Below are positions 26,007-34,194 of a stretch of DNA of 64,000 nt, in pieces. Origin of the DNA: Geminicoccaceae bacterium (GTDB lineage Bacteria > Pseudomonadota > Alphaproteobacteria > Geminicoccales > Geminicoccaceae); the NCBI GenBank assembly GCA_020638495.1, contig JACKIN010000015.1:1-64000 (forward strand). Direction: 5' to 3'. A program made the translations under genes and the position numbers. The first letter of the stretch is position 1. Every line of letters begins with the position of its first letter. The notes under the pieces were generated by a model. That model saw only the letters and a program-made list of their open reading frames with translations. It had not been told where the DNA came from and made no database searches.

Positions 26007-27233
26007 TCAGGGCCGCGCGGTCTGCACGACGCCCAGGGTCGGGTCGGCGCCGTGCGCCGTGCCGCGAAAATCGGCCGAATGGGTCTGCAGGTACTTGAGC
26101 ACCACCTTGGCGGTGTCGTCGTCCAGGCTGGTGAAGCCCACCATGCCGGCGAACAGGCCGGGCCAGGCGTTGGCGTCGAAATGCGCCTCGTCGGGCTGGC
26201 GATGGCAGGTGCTGCAGCTTTCGTTGTAGCTCGAGCGGGCGATCGTCCAGATCTCCTCCGGGCTGTCGAGCAGGCTCTCGGCCGCGAGCCACACCTCGGC
26301 CTTGACCTGCTGCCATTCGAGCCCGGTCAGCGGGTCTTCCCTGGCCTCCAGCACGGTCACGAGATCCTCGTCCCGCGAGATCTCCTTCTCGAGGATGGCG
26401 CTGACGATGTTCAGCCCGAAATGGCTGTACCAGACCCGGCCGTAGCCCTTGTTCTTGCGCCAGAGCTCGAGCTCCACGCGCTGGGCGTCGCCTTGCGTCT
26501 CCAGCACCTTCACCCGGGCCGCCACCTCGATCGTGCCGACCGGCTGGGTCAGCGCCGCATCGCGATAGAGCGGGCGCGGCAGGATGGCGTAGTACTCGTC
26601 CCCCTCCTCCACACCCTGCCCGGCGGCGGCCGACACCAGCGTGTCGAAGGCCGGGTTGTGCTCGCCCTTCAGGTCGGGCAACTGATGCGCGATCCCCTTG
26701 TGGCAGCCGATGCAGCTCTGGTCGCGCTCGGCGGCGGCCCGCATCGCCACCTGGGACGCCGGGCGCATGCGGTCGAAGTCCATGTCCTTGTAGTCGTGGC
26801 AGGCGCGGCATTCGCGCGACCCGTTGGCGTTCAGCCGGCGCCATTCGCGACGCGCCAGCACGATGCGATGCTCGTTGAACTTCTCGCGCGTCCCGATGGT
26901 GCCGACGAGCTGCCCCAAGACCTCGCGGCTGGCCTGCATCTTGCGCGCGACCTTGTCGGTGAACTCGTGCGGCACATGGCAGTCCGGGCAACGGGCGCGC
27001 ACGCCCGTGCGGTTGCTCCAGTGCACCGTCTTCTGCAGCTCGGGCAAAAGGTTGTCGCGCATGGTGTGGCAGGTCAGGCAGAACGCCTCCTCGTTGGTCG
27101 CCTCCATGGCCGTGTTGAAGCCCTGCCAGGCCACCGCACCGGCAACGAAGCCGCCGACCACCAGCACGCCCAGGCCGATCCTCGCCGAAGGCCTGAGGAA
27201 CAGATCCCGGATGAAGGCGAGGAGCCTCTTCAT
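26007..27233 (-). CDS. torC: pentaheme NapC/NirT-type cytochrome c, TorC/DorC (408 aa)
   Basis: Membrane-anchored quinol dehydrogenase feeding electrons to TorA. One N-terminal anchor helix (residues about 18-36) is followed by four NapC-type heme motifs: CLTCH 52-56, CPDCH 82-86, CRACH 142-146 and CIGCH 174-178. A C-terminal monoheme domain carries CSTCH at 340-344. Five hemes plus this domain order is diagnostic of TorC/DorC. It starts 73 bases after torE and ends 13 bases before torA. Confidence 0.95.
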   Translation of the reverse strand: MKRLLAFIRDLFLRPSARIGLGVLVVGGFVAGAVAWQGFNTAMEATNEEAFCLTCHTMRDNLLPELQKTVHWSNRTGVRARCPDCHVPHEFTDKVARKMQASREVLGQLVGTIGTREKFNEHRIVLARREWRRLNANGSRECRACHDYKDMDFDRMRPASQVAMRAAAERDQSCIGCHKGIAHQLPDLKGEHNPAFDTLVSAAAGQGVEEGDEYYAILPRPLYRDAALTQPVGTIEVAARVKVLETQGDAQRVELELWRKNKGYGRVWYSHFGLNIVSAILEKEISRDEDLVTVLEAREDPLTGLEWQQVKAEVWLAAESLLDSPEEIWTIARSSYNESCSTCHRQPDEAHFDANAWPGLFAGMVGFTSLDDDTAKVVLKYLQTHSADFRGTAHGADPTLGVVQTARP

Positions 27234-27306
27234 CGTCACGCTCTCCCCGAATGGCGCGATGGCTCGGGCAGGCACGCCCCCTCGCCGAGCCGCGCCCGCT
27301 CGAGCC

Positions 27307-27495
27307 TCAAGTGGGTGGGCCGAGATACAGGATCTGCAGGAACCACACGACAAAGCCGTAGGCGGCGACCGCGCCGAACAGCAGGGCCGGCAGCACCACG
27401 AAGGCCAGGATCAGGAACGTCGCGAGCTCCCTCCTCAGGCTCGGCGCCGCATCATCCGCCGCGCCCGCAGGCAGCCCCGCCGCGCTTTTCCTCAT
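27307..27495 (-). CDS. torE: TorE/NapE-family small membrane protein (62 aa)
   Basis: Short single-helix protein of the NapE/TorE family found at the head of tor and nap operons. The helix LATFLILAFVVLPALLFGAVAAYGFVVWFLQ is visible in part as FLILAFVVLPALLFGAVAAY, with the family ending LYLGPPT. I chose the ATG at 27495 because GGGGAGG lies upstream at suitable spacing; longer upstream starts read unrelated residues. Its exact role is not known. Confidence 0.85.
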   Translation of the reverse strand: MRKSAAGLPAGAADDAAPSLRRELATFLILAFVVLPALLFGAVAAYGFVVWFLQILYLGPPT

Positions 27496-27631
27496 CCCGA
27501 CGCCTCCCCTCGAGCGGCCGAGCCCCTGACCGCGGAACGAATGAGCCCGAGCCTTCTTGTCTTGTCCCGACGCATGTCGAACGTCGTGCCGGGATTCGCT
27601 TCCAGCATCGATCGACATGTCGAGAACTGCC

Positions 27632-27660
27632 ATAACACCGCCGCTTCATGGCCCTGTCAA
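27632..27660 (-). promoter_or_regulatory. strong sigma70-like promoter of torECAD
   Basis: On the minus strand TTGACA (27660-27655) and TGTTAT (27637-27632) are exactly 17 bases apart. The -35 hexamer is perfect and the -10 matches 4 of 6. It gives a leader of about 130 bases before torE. It lies between the end of the glycan locus and torE, pointing into the tor operon. Confidence 0.7.
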
Positions 27661-27662
27661 TG

Positions 27663-27676
27663 TTCGACCGGTTGAA
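27663..27676. promoter_or_regulatory. near-palindrome abutting the torECAD -35 box (candidate operator)
   Basis: TTCGACCGGTTGAA reads almost the same on both strands (12 of 14 positions) and ends two bases from the -35 hexamer. That position suits an activator contacting RNA polymerase, or a repressor. No torR/torS or dorR/dorS genes lie nearby. E. coli tor boxes look different, so the regulator is unknown. Confidence 0.4.
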
Positions 27677-27761
27677 ATCGCCAGCGGGCCAAAATGAAGT
27701 TTGGCAGACACGCCTGACCGCGCCGTCCGCCTCGCCACCCCTGCCTCACGAAGGCGCGCCG

Positions 27762-28529
27762 CTAGGAATCCGTCCGTGCCTCGAGCCGCACCGCCGCCCG
27801 GTGCGCCGCCTCGAGATCGGGGTCGGCGGCCGGCTTGCCGCAGCGGCAGATATAGACCTCGTGCGCGGGCCGCGCCTCGACGGTGAAGCCGGCCGACCGC
27901 AGCATCGCCGCCACGGCGGCGTGGTTCGGGATCCACCAGTTGGTCGGGTCGCCGGCGAAGGTCGTCTCGATGAAGGCCATTCTGGGCCAGCCCGGGTCCT
28001 CGAGGCGGTGGCGGCTGGTGAAGCCCTGGTCCGCGCCCGCATCGGCCGCCACCCCCTCGCCGCCATGCGTCAGCGTCTGGAAGACCAGGAGGCCGGGTGC
28101 CGTCGAGGCCAGCAGGTCGAGGGCGAGGAGCGGATGGCGAAGGTGGTAGAGGACCCCCATGAAGAGCACGAGGTCGAAACGCCCGAGCCGGTCCACCTCC
28201 CAGATCGAGGCCCGGCGGAAGGCGACGCGGTCGGCACCGAGGTACGCCTTCGCCCAGCGCGCCTGCGCCAGGTAGTGCTCGTCGACGTCGATGCCCAGCA
28301 CATCGGCGCCCCTCGCCGCCAGGGCGAAGCTGTAGAAGCCGGCGTTGCAGCCGATGTCCAGCACCCGGGCACCGGCGAGATCGGCCGGCAGATGCGGGGC
28401 GATCTCCCGCCACTTGAAGCGCGGGAAGTCGCCGAGGAAGTGGTCCGGCGCCGTCTCCACGCCGCCGGGCAGATGGAGGTTGTGGAACCAGGGCGCCAGC
28501 CGGGCGATCGCGTCCGCCAGATCCGCCAT
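27762..28529 (-). CDS. SAM-dependent methyltransferase of a glycan locus (255 aa)
   Basis: Class I methyltransferase. SAM-binding motif I is VLDIGCNAGFYSFALAARG (residues about 55-73), motif II is GIDVDEHYL, and FDLVLFMGVLYHLRHP is the post-motif region seen in CmoB-like enzymes. I believe this matches the group named TIGR04290, which occurs with glycosyltransferases and a radical SAM protein as here; the name is from memory. It is the last gene of the glycan locus, five bases after a glycosyltransferase gene, and would O- or N-methylate a sugar or a lipid-linked glycan. Confidence 0.85.
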   Translation of the reverse strand: MADLADAIARLAPWFHNLHLPGGVETAPDHFLGDFPRFKWREIAPHLPADLAGARVLDIGCNAGFYSFALAARGADVLGIDVDEHYLAQARWAKAYLGADRVAFRRASIWEVDRLGRFDLVLFMGVLYHLRHPLLALDLLASTAPGLLVFQTLTHGGEGVAADAGADQGFTSRHRLEDPGWPRMAFIETTFAGDPTNWWIPNHAAVAAMLRSAGFTVEARPAHEVYICRCGKPAADPDLEAAHRAAVRLEARTDS

Positions 28530-28534
28530 CGGGC

Positions 28535-29596
28535 CTACCTCCCGGCCGCCACGGCGAGGCTCCGCTCGAGCTCCTCGGCCCGGCGGGACGCGGTATGGTC
28601 CCGCAGCACGCGCTCGCGCCCGGCGGCACCCATCGCCCTCGCCCGCTCGGCCGCCATGCCCCCGAGCGTCTCGACCACCATGGCGGTGTCGTCGACGATG
28701 CGAAGCTCCCGCTCCGGCGCGAAGAAGTCCTCGATGCCGGTCCAGCGATCGGTGAGGATCGGCACACCGCAGGCGGCCGCCTCGAAGAGCCGCACGCTCG
28801 GGCTGTGGCCCGCCTCGATCATCGCCGCCCTCGTCACGTTGAGGGCGAAGCGCAAGGCTCCGTAGAAGGCGGCGTGCCCGGTCGGCGGCACGTGCTCGAT
28901 CCGCTCGACATTGGCGGGCCAGTCGATGCCTCGTGGATATTGCGGCCCGGCGACGACGAAGCGCCGCTCGGGCAGGCGCCGCGCCGGCTCCAGCAGCAGC
29001 CGCTCGAGCGCCGGCTGGCGGTCGGCGCTGTAGGTGCCGAGATAGCCCATGTCCCACCGCTTCCCGAGCGCCAGCGGGCGGTAGCGCTCCGCATCCACGC
29101 CGCAATAGAGCGGTCGGGCGAGCCTCGCCCCCCAGCGCCCGACGAGGGCCTCGAGCGCGGCACCGCCGCTGAAGGAGAGGTAGAGATCGAAGCGCGGGAT
29201 CAGCGCCGGCGTCAGGTACTCGTGATCGCCCGCCTCGAGCTTGGCGAGCGTCACCGGCGTGTCGATGTCGTAGAAGGCGACCGGCCCTTCGGCGACGGCG
29301 AGGAGATGCTCCGCGACGCGAACGCCCTCGGGCACGTAGGAGCCCAGCACCACCGCGTCGGCCGCCGTGATCGTCGGCCGCAGCGCCGCGAGATCGTCGA
29401 GCGTCTGGTAGAAGTGGAGATCGCAGTGCGGCGAGCGGTCGAGATCGCGGTTCTCCGCATACCAGGGTACATCCCGCTCGAGGAAGGCCACCTCGTGGCC
29501 GCGCGCGTGCAGCGCCTCGACCAGCGCCCGGTAGGTGGTGGCGTGGCCGTTGCCCCAGGAGGAGGAGAGGCTGAGGCCGAGGATCACGATCCTCAT
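28535..29596 (-). CDS. CgeB-like glycosyltransferase (353 aa)
   Basis: GT-B fold glycosyltransferase resembling the spore maturation protein CgeB group. The N-terminal Rossmann half starts MRIVILGLSLSSSWGNGHATTYRAL; the C-terminal half carries the donor-binding signature SVRLFEAAACGVPILTDRWTGIEDFF. It overlaps the preceding gene by 4 bases. The two genes upstream encode proteins with the same opening pattern and the same C-terminal signature, so the three probably arose by tandem duplication and act on successive linkages. Confidence 0.88.
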   Translation of the reverse strand: MRIVILGLSLSSSWGNGHATTYRALVEALHARGHEVAFLERDVPWYAENRDLDRSPHCDLHFYQTLDDLAALRPTITAADAVVLGSYVPEGVRVAEHLLAVAEGPVAFYDIDTPVTLAKLEAGDHEYLTPALIPRFDLYLSFSGGAALEALVGRWGARLARPLYCGVDAERYRPLALGKRWDMGYLGTYSADRQPALERLLLEPARRLPERRFVVAGPQYPRGIDWPANVERIEHVPPTGHAAFYGALRFALNVTRAAMIEAGHSPSVRLFEAAACGVPILTDRWTGIEDFFAPERELRIVDDTAMVVETLGGMAAERARAMGAAGRERVLRDHTASRRAEELERSLAVAAGR

Positions 29597-30684
29597 GCGT
29601 CGACCCGCCGCCGGTCGTCCACCAGCCGCCGCAGGTGCAGGTCGACCTCCGCCGCCCGGCGCTCGTAGCTGTGCGCCCGGCGCACCCGCGCGAGCGCCCG
29701 CCGGCCGATCGCCGCCGCCCGCTTTCGATCGAGCGCCGCCAGATGCGCCGCCACCTCCGCCCCGTCCCGCGCCACCAGCACCTCGGTGCCGGGCTCGAGG
29801 AACATCTCGATGCCCTCCCATTGATCGGTGATCAGGCAGGCGCCGGCACCCGCCGCCTCGAAGACGCGCGTCGCCGGCGAGAAGCCCACTTGCGCCATGC
29901 TGTCGCGGGCGATGTTCAGGACGGCGAGCGGCGTGGCATTGAAGGCGTTGTGGTCCCTCGTCGGCACGTGGCCGAGCCGGGCCACGTTGGCCGGCAGGTC
30001 GACATCATCCCAGCCCGAGCCGCCGAGCAGGAAGCGGTGCCCGGGCAGGCGCCGCGCCGCCTCGAGGAAGAAGGCATGGACCCGCGCTTCCCGGTCCGGC
30101 AGGCGGTTGCCGAGAAAGGCGAGGTCGGCCCGAAAGCGCGCGTTCGCCGGCACGGGGAAATGCGTCGTCGTGTCGAGCCCGTTGTAGACGGGCTCGCAGA
30201 CGCGGGCACCGAAGCCGCGATAGGCGCGCACCACCGGATCACCGCCGCCATAGGTGAAGACGGCATCGAGCGAGGGCAAGGCCCGGCGCAGCGGATGGTC
30301 CGGCGTCTCCCTCATGGCGGCCAGCGTCGCCGGCGCGTCGACATCCCAGAAAACCCGGACGGCCTCCGGCCGCGACCGCTCGAGCACGCCGGCCAGGAGC
30401 GCGTCATCGAAGACGCCGACGCCGCTCGCCTTGACCACGAGGTCGGCGAGGGCCGCATGGCCGAGCGCCACCTCGAGCCCCTCGGGCGTCGCCTCCCAGA
30501 CGACCACCCGCGCCCAGTCCGGCGGCTCGATGTCGCGGTTCTCCTGGCGGCCGAAGGCGTCGGGCTCGAGGAAGGTGATCTCGTGGCCGAGCGCGGCCAG
30601 ATGGCGCAGGAGCCCGCGGTAATAGGTGGCGGCACCGTTCCAGTAGGCGGAGACGAGGCTGGAGCCGTAGAAGGCGATGCGCAT
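29593..30684 (-). CDS. CgeB-like glycosyltransferase (363 aa)
   Basis: GT-B fold glycosyltransferase, paralogous to the genes on either side. It starts MRIAFYGSSLVSAYWNGAATYYRGL and has the C-terminal donor signature ATRVFEAAGAGACLITDQWEGIEMF. The middle repeats the family GRHL-type pattern as VARLGHVPTRDHNAFN. It overlaps the upstream gene by one base (TGATG) and the downstream gene by four, so translation is coupled. Sugar donor and acceptor are unknown. Confidence 0.88.
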   Translation of the reverse strand: MRIAFYGSSLVSAYWNGAATYYRGLLRHLAALGHEITFLEPDAFGRQENRDIEPPDWARVVVWEATPEGLEVALGHAALADLVVKASGVGVFDDALLAGVLERSRPEAVRVFWDVDAPATLAAMRETPDHPLRRALPSLDAVFTYGGGDPVVRAYRGFGARVCEPVYNGLDTTTHFPVPANARFRADLAFLGNRLPDREARVHAFFLEAARRLPGHRFLLGGSGWDDVDLPANVARLGHVPTRDHNAFNATPLAVLNIARDSMAQVGFSPATRVFEAAGAGACLITDQWEGIEMFLEPGTEVLVARDGAEVAAHLAALDRKRAAAIGRRALARVRRAHSYERRAAEVDLHLRRLVDDRRRVDA

Positions 30685-31793
30685 CACGCCTCCACCCGCG
30701 TGGCCGCCCCGCGCAGCCGCTCGACGATGGCGAGGAGCTCGTCCGCCCGGTGCGCGCAGGTGTGCCGCGCCTCGATGGTCGCAAGCCCCGCCGCCGCGAG
30801 GCCGGCCCGAAGCTCCGGATCGTTGCGGATCGCCCGCATGTGCGCCGCCATCTCGGCACCGCTCCGCGCCACGAGGTGGTCGGTGCCCGGGCGGAACAGC
30901 GCCTCCGTGTCCGGCCAGAAGGCCGAGAGCAGGGGAATGCCGCAGGCCAGCGCCTCGAAGACGCGAATCGTCGGAATGCCCGGGAGATGCTCGACATAGA
31001 AGCGGCGCGGCACGTGCACGGTGGCGAGGTGGCGGGCGAAACGGCCCGGCACCTCGGCGTTGGCGACCCAGCCCCGGTAGCGAAAGCCATGCGCCGCCAG
31101 CCGCTCCAGCGCGTCCGGCGGGTAGCGCACGCCGTGCACGTCGAGGGCGAGGCCCTGGCTCGCCGCCGGCCGGAAGAGGAAGGAGTCGAGCTCCGCCGTG
31201 CGCTCGCCGTCGCCCCAGTTGCCGATCCAGACGAGGCCCTCGCGTGGCCCCGCGACCACCGGCGGCCGGAAGAGCGTCGTGTCCGCCGCCTCGTGCCAGA
31301 CGAAGGCGCGCTGCCCCCACCCCCGGCGCCGATAGACTTCGGCGAGGCTCTCGCCGAACGCCAGAACCCCGTCGAAGGATTCGAGGTCGAGCGCCGCCAC
31401 GGCCCCCGGATCGCTCACCGCCCGATGATGCGTGTCGTGGAAGAGGAGGGTGAACCGGCCGCCCCGGGCGCGCAGGCGCCCGAGCGCCGCGACCATGGCC
31501 GGGCCGGTCCATTCGTGCACGATCACCAGGTCGGCGCCGTCCACGATCCGCTCGGCCGCCTGGGCGTCCTCGTAGGTCGCCCGGCGAAGGTCGGGAAAGG
31601 TGCGGGCGAAGGCCCGAAGCGCCTCGGGCCCGTGATCGCGCACGAGATGGTCGAGCGACCATGCCCCTTCCGGCTCCCAGGCGATGCAGCGATGGCCGCG
31701 TCGCCCCAGCTCCCGAAGGAGACCGCGCAGGAAATGGGCGTTGCCGTGGTTCCAGCACGAGGCCAGGGAATGGGTCAGGTACGCGATGTTCAT
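30684..31793 (-). CDS. CgeB-like glycosyltransferase (369 aa)
   Basis: Third member of the local glycosyltransferase trio. It starts MNIAYLTHSLASCWNHGNAHFLRGL and carries IRVFEALACGIPLLSAFWPDTEALF near the C-terminus as the donor-binding segment. Residues near 90-115 (VIVHEWTGPAMVAALG) form the inter-domain edge of the N-lobe. Coupled to both neighbours by overlapping start and stop codons. Confidence 0.87.
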   Translation of the reverse strand: MNIAYLTHSLASCWNHGNAHFLRGLLRELGRRGHRCIAWEPEGAWSLDHLVRDHGPEALRAFARTFPDLRRATYEDAQAAERIVDGADLVIVHEWTGPAMVAALGRLRARGGRFTLLFHDTHHRAVSDPGAVAALDLESFDGVLAFGESLAEVYRRRGWGQRAFVWHEAADTTLFRPPVVAGPREGLVWIGNWGDGERTAELDSFLFRPAASQGLALDVHGVRYPPDALERLAAHGFRYRGWVANAEVPGRFARHLATVHVPRRFYVEHLPGIPTIRVFEALACGIPLLSAFWPDTEALFRPGTDHLVARSGAEMAAHMRAIRNDPELRAGLAAAGLATIEARHTCAHRADELLAIVERLRGAATRVEA

Positions 31794-32914
31794 GCGGCAC
31801 CAGAAAGCGCCAAGGGGTGCCGGAGGAGGCGCTCGTAGAGGGCGATCATGCCGGCCGCCATGCGATCGACACCGAACGCCTGCGCTCGCGACAGGGCTGC
31901 CGCCGCGAGCCGCTCGACCCGGGCCGGGTCGTCCATCAGCGCCGCGATGGCACCCGCCAGCGACACGGCATCCTCAGCCTCGAAGAACTGCGCGGCACCG
32001 TCCCAGAGCTCGCGATGCACCGCTATGTCGGAGAGCAGCAGCGCGGCACCGCCCTGCGCCGCCTCGAGCACGCCGAGGCCGAAGGGCTCGAAGCGCGCCG
32101 GCGAGACGAAGATCGCCGTCCTGGCCAGCTTCTGCCGCATCGCGCCCGCCCCGAGCTCGCCCAGAAGGCGGAGATGCGGCAGCTCGATCCTGGCGCCGTT
32201 CGGCCCCACGACCGGGCCGGCCGCCTCGACGGGCACGGCAAGCCGGGCGGCCGCGGCGTCGAGCGTCGCCATGTTCTTGGCCTCGTCCCAGAGGCGACCG
32301 GCGGCGAGCACCCGCGCCCGCGGCCGGCCCATCGGCGCCTCCCCGTCCGCGCGGCGGCCGTTCTGCACCACCTCGAAGACGATGTCCGGGTAGAGCTCGC
32401 TCGCCGCCTGGGCGAAGCCGAGGGTCGGCACGGTCACGATGTCGGCATTGGCCAGGCCCCGGCCGACGAGCGCCTGCCGCCAGCGCAGGTCATCGGGCAT
32501 CGCCCGGCCAGGGTGCATGGCGGCCCACCAGGTGCCGACGCAACTGTGCAGGGTCGCGACCAGCGGCACGGGCCAGGGACCGGCGGCGGCGAGCGCCGGG
32601 TTGCTCAGATGGGCGAGGTCAGGCCCCTGCCTTTCGACCTGCGAGGCCAGTTGCTGCGACGCCTCGATCACCTCCTCCGGCGTCGCCGCCGTCCATTCGA
32701 GCGGCAGGCCCGTCTCGACCAGCTCGAGCCCGGCCACGGCCGCCGCCTGCCGCCGCCGATCCGGCGAGGGCGGCGGGCCGAGGACCAGAAGCCGCACCCG
32801 AAAGCCCCGGGCGATGGCGGCGGCGGCGAGATCGAGCGCCCAGGTCCAGGCCCCGCCCACCGCGTCCGTGGTCAGGAGCAGGCGGTGCCGTTTCTCCGTC
32901 ACGCCCCCCGGCAT
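31790..32914 (-). CDS. family 4-like glycosyltransferase (374 aa)
   Basis: Retaining GT-B glycosyltransferase of the GT4 type. The donor-site motif ARFEPFGLGVLEAAQGG (E-x7-E) is clear near residue 285, and the N-lobe has LLLTTDAVGGAWTWALDLA. The ATG at 32914 has GGAGG upstream and overlaps the radical SAM gene by 16 bases; a GTG at 32902, overlapping that stop as GTGA, is an alternative. It likely transfers a sugar from a nucleotide donor to the growing glycan of this locus. Confidence 0.9.
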   Translation of the reverse strand: MPGGVTEKRHRLLLTTDAVGGAWTWALDLAAAAIARGFRVRLLVLGPPPSPDRRRQAAAVAGLELVETGLPLEWTAATPEEVIEASQQLASQVERQGPDLAHLSNPALAAAGPWPVPLVATLHSCVGTWWAAMHPGRAMPDDLRWRQALVGRGLANADIVTVPTLGFAQAASELYPDIVFEVVQNGRRADGEAPMGRPRARVLAAGRLWDEAKNMATLDAAAARLAVPVEAAGPVVGPNGARIELPHLRLLGELGAGAMRQKLARTAIFVSPARFEPFGLGVLEAAQGGAALLLSDIAVHRELWDGAAQFFEAEDAVSLAGAIAALMDDPARVERLAAAALSRAQAFGVDRMAAGMIALYERLLRHPLALSGAA

Positions 32915-34194
32915 GCCGCCTCCAGCTCCGGCAGGGGCAGCGGGCGCTGGTCCTGGATGTCGCTGAACCGCTCGAACTGGGCGAGGTAATGCTCGTGCGC
33001 CCGCTCCCAGGCCGCATCGTCCGGCGCACCCCAGCGCTTGTGATAGTCCGGCGAACTCGGATAGGGGTAGAGCGGCACCGGGTCGTTGGCCCAGACACCG
33101 GCGCCACGCAGCCGCTCGCGCCAGAGGGCGACGAGAGCGGGGTCGTCACCCGCCGTGGCGATCAGGTTGGCCTGGACGAACGGCACGAAGCGGCGGGCAG
33201 TGATCAGCCGCTCGGCCAGCTCGTCGGTCGCCATGCGGCACTTCTTGTCGAGGGCGTCGCGACCCTCCGGTGTCAGGCTCTCCACCCCGGCCTCGATCGA
33301 GACGCAGCCGGCCTCGCCCAGGAGTTGCAGCATCGGTGGCGACCAGAGATCGATCCGGGTCTGGACGCCGAAGACGATGTCGCGGGCCGCCAGCGCCTCG
33401 AGCAGGGGCTTCTGCGGCAGGAAGATCTCGTCGACGAAATAGATGTAGCCCACGCCCTGCGCGATCAGCCGGTCGATCTCCTCCATGAGCGGGCCGAGCT
33501 CGCGGCGGCGGTACTTGTCGCGATAGTCCAGCTTGGCGCAGAAGCTGCAGCTGTAGGGACAGCCGCGCGACGCCTCGACCTCGGCACCCGGCACGTCGGG
33601 CCTGGCGTCGAAGCGATGGTGGTGGTGGGCATGACGGGCGATCCAGGCGTCCGGCCAGAAGAGCGCCTTCTGGTCGACGAACGTCGCCGCGACCGGCCCG
33701 CCCTCCCGTTCGAGATCGTCGCCGTCCCGCCAGGCGGTGCCGGCGATGCCAAAAGGCTCGCCGCCGGCGTCGGCGAGCCGGGCGATCACCTCCTCGCACT
33801 CGCCGCGCACGACCAGGTCGACGCCGAGCTTCTCGAGCGTCGCCGCCGGTGTCACCGAGCCGTGCGGCCCCACCGCCACCGTCCGCCCGCCCCGGCCGCC
33901 CAGCGCATCGAGGAAGGCACGGGGCGTGCGCAGCTCCGGCTGGGCGCAGCGCCAGAAGAGATAGGTGGGTGCGGTCGTCACCACGGTCAGGCCGGCCCCG
34001 GCATCGGCCACCCGGTCCGCCAGCGCCTCGTTCTCGAGCCCGTCGAGCTGCCCGTCGAGCAGCAGGGCCTCGTGTCCCGCCTCCTCGAGGCGCTGGGCGG
34101 CATAGCCGAGCTCCAGCGGCAGATGCGACTCGGGGCAGCCGAAATAGATGCTGTTCGTGAAATCCCAGCGGGGATTGACCAGGGCCACCCGCAT
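32899..34194 (-). CDS. B12-binding-domain radical SAM protein of the glycan locus (431 aa)
   Basis: Radical SAM enzyme with an N-terminal cobalamin-binding-like Rossmann domain (residues 1-140) and a radical SAM core whose cluster cysteines are C212, C216 and C219 in RGCPYSCSFC. The DxHxxG histidine motif of base-off B12 proteins is not visible. EAGVESLTPEGRDALDKKC resembles the SAM-binding half of the barrel. I recall this as the group named TIGR04295. In this setting it could methylate or rearrange a sugar carbon. One-base overlap (TGATG) with the upstream fusion gene. Confidence 0.88.
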   Translation of the reverse strand: MRVALVNPRWDFTNSIYFGCPESHLPLELGYAAQRLEEAGHEALLLDGQLDGLENEALADRVADAGAGLTVVTTAPTYLFWRCAQPELRTPRAFLDALGGRGGRTVAVGPHGSVTPAATLEKLGVDLVVRGECEEVIARLADAGGEPFGIAGTAWRDGDDLEREGGPVAATFVDQKALFWPDAWIARHAHHHHRFDARPDVPGAEVEASRGCPYSCSFCAKLDYRDKYRRRELGPLMEEIDRLIAQGVGYIYFVDEIFLPQKPLLEALAARDIVFGVQTRIDLWSPPMLQLLGEAGCVSIEAGVESLTPEGRDALDKKCRMATDELAERLITARRFVPFVQANLIATAGDDPALVALWRERLRGAGVWANDPVPLYPYPSSPDYHKRWGAPDDAAWERAHEHYLAQFERFSDIQDQRPLPLPELEAACRGA

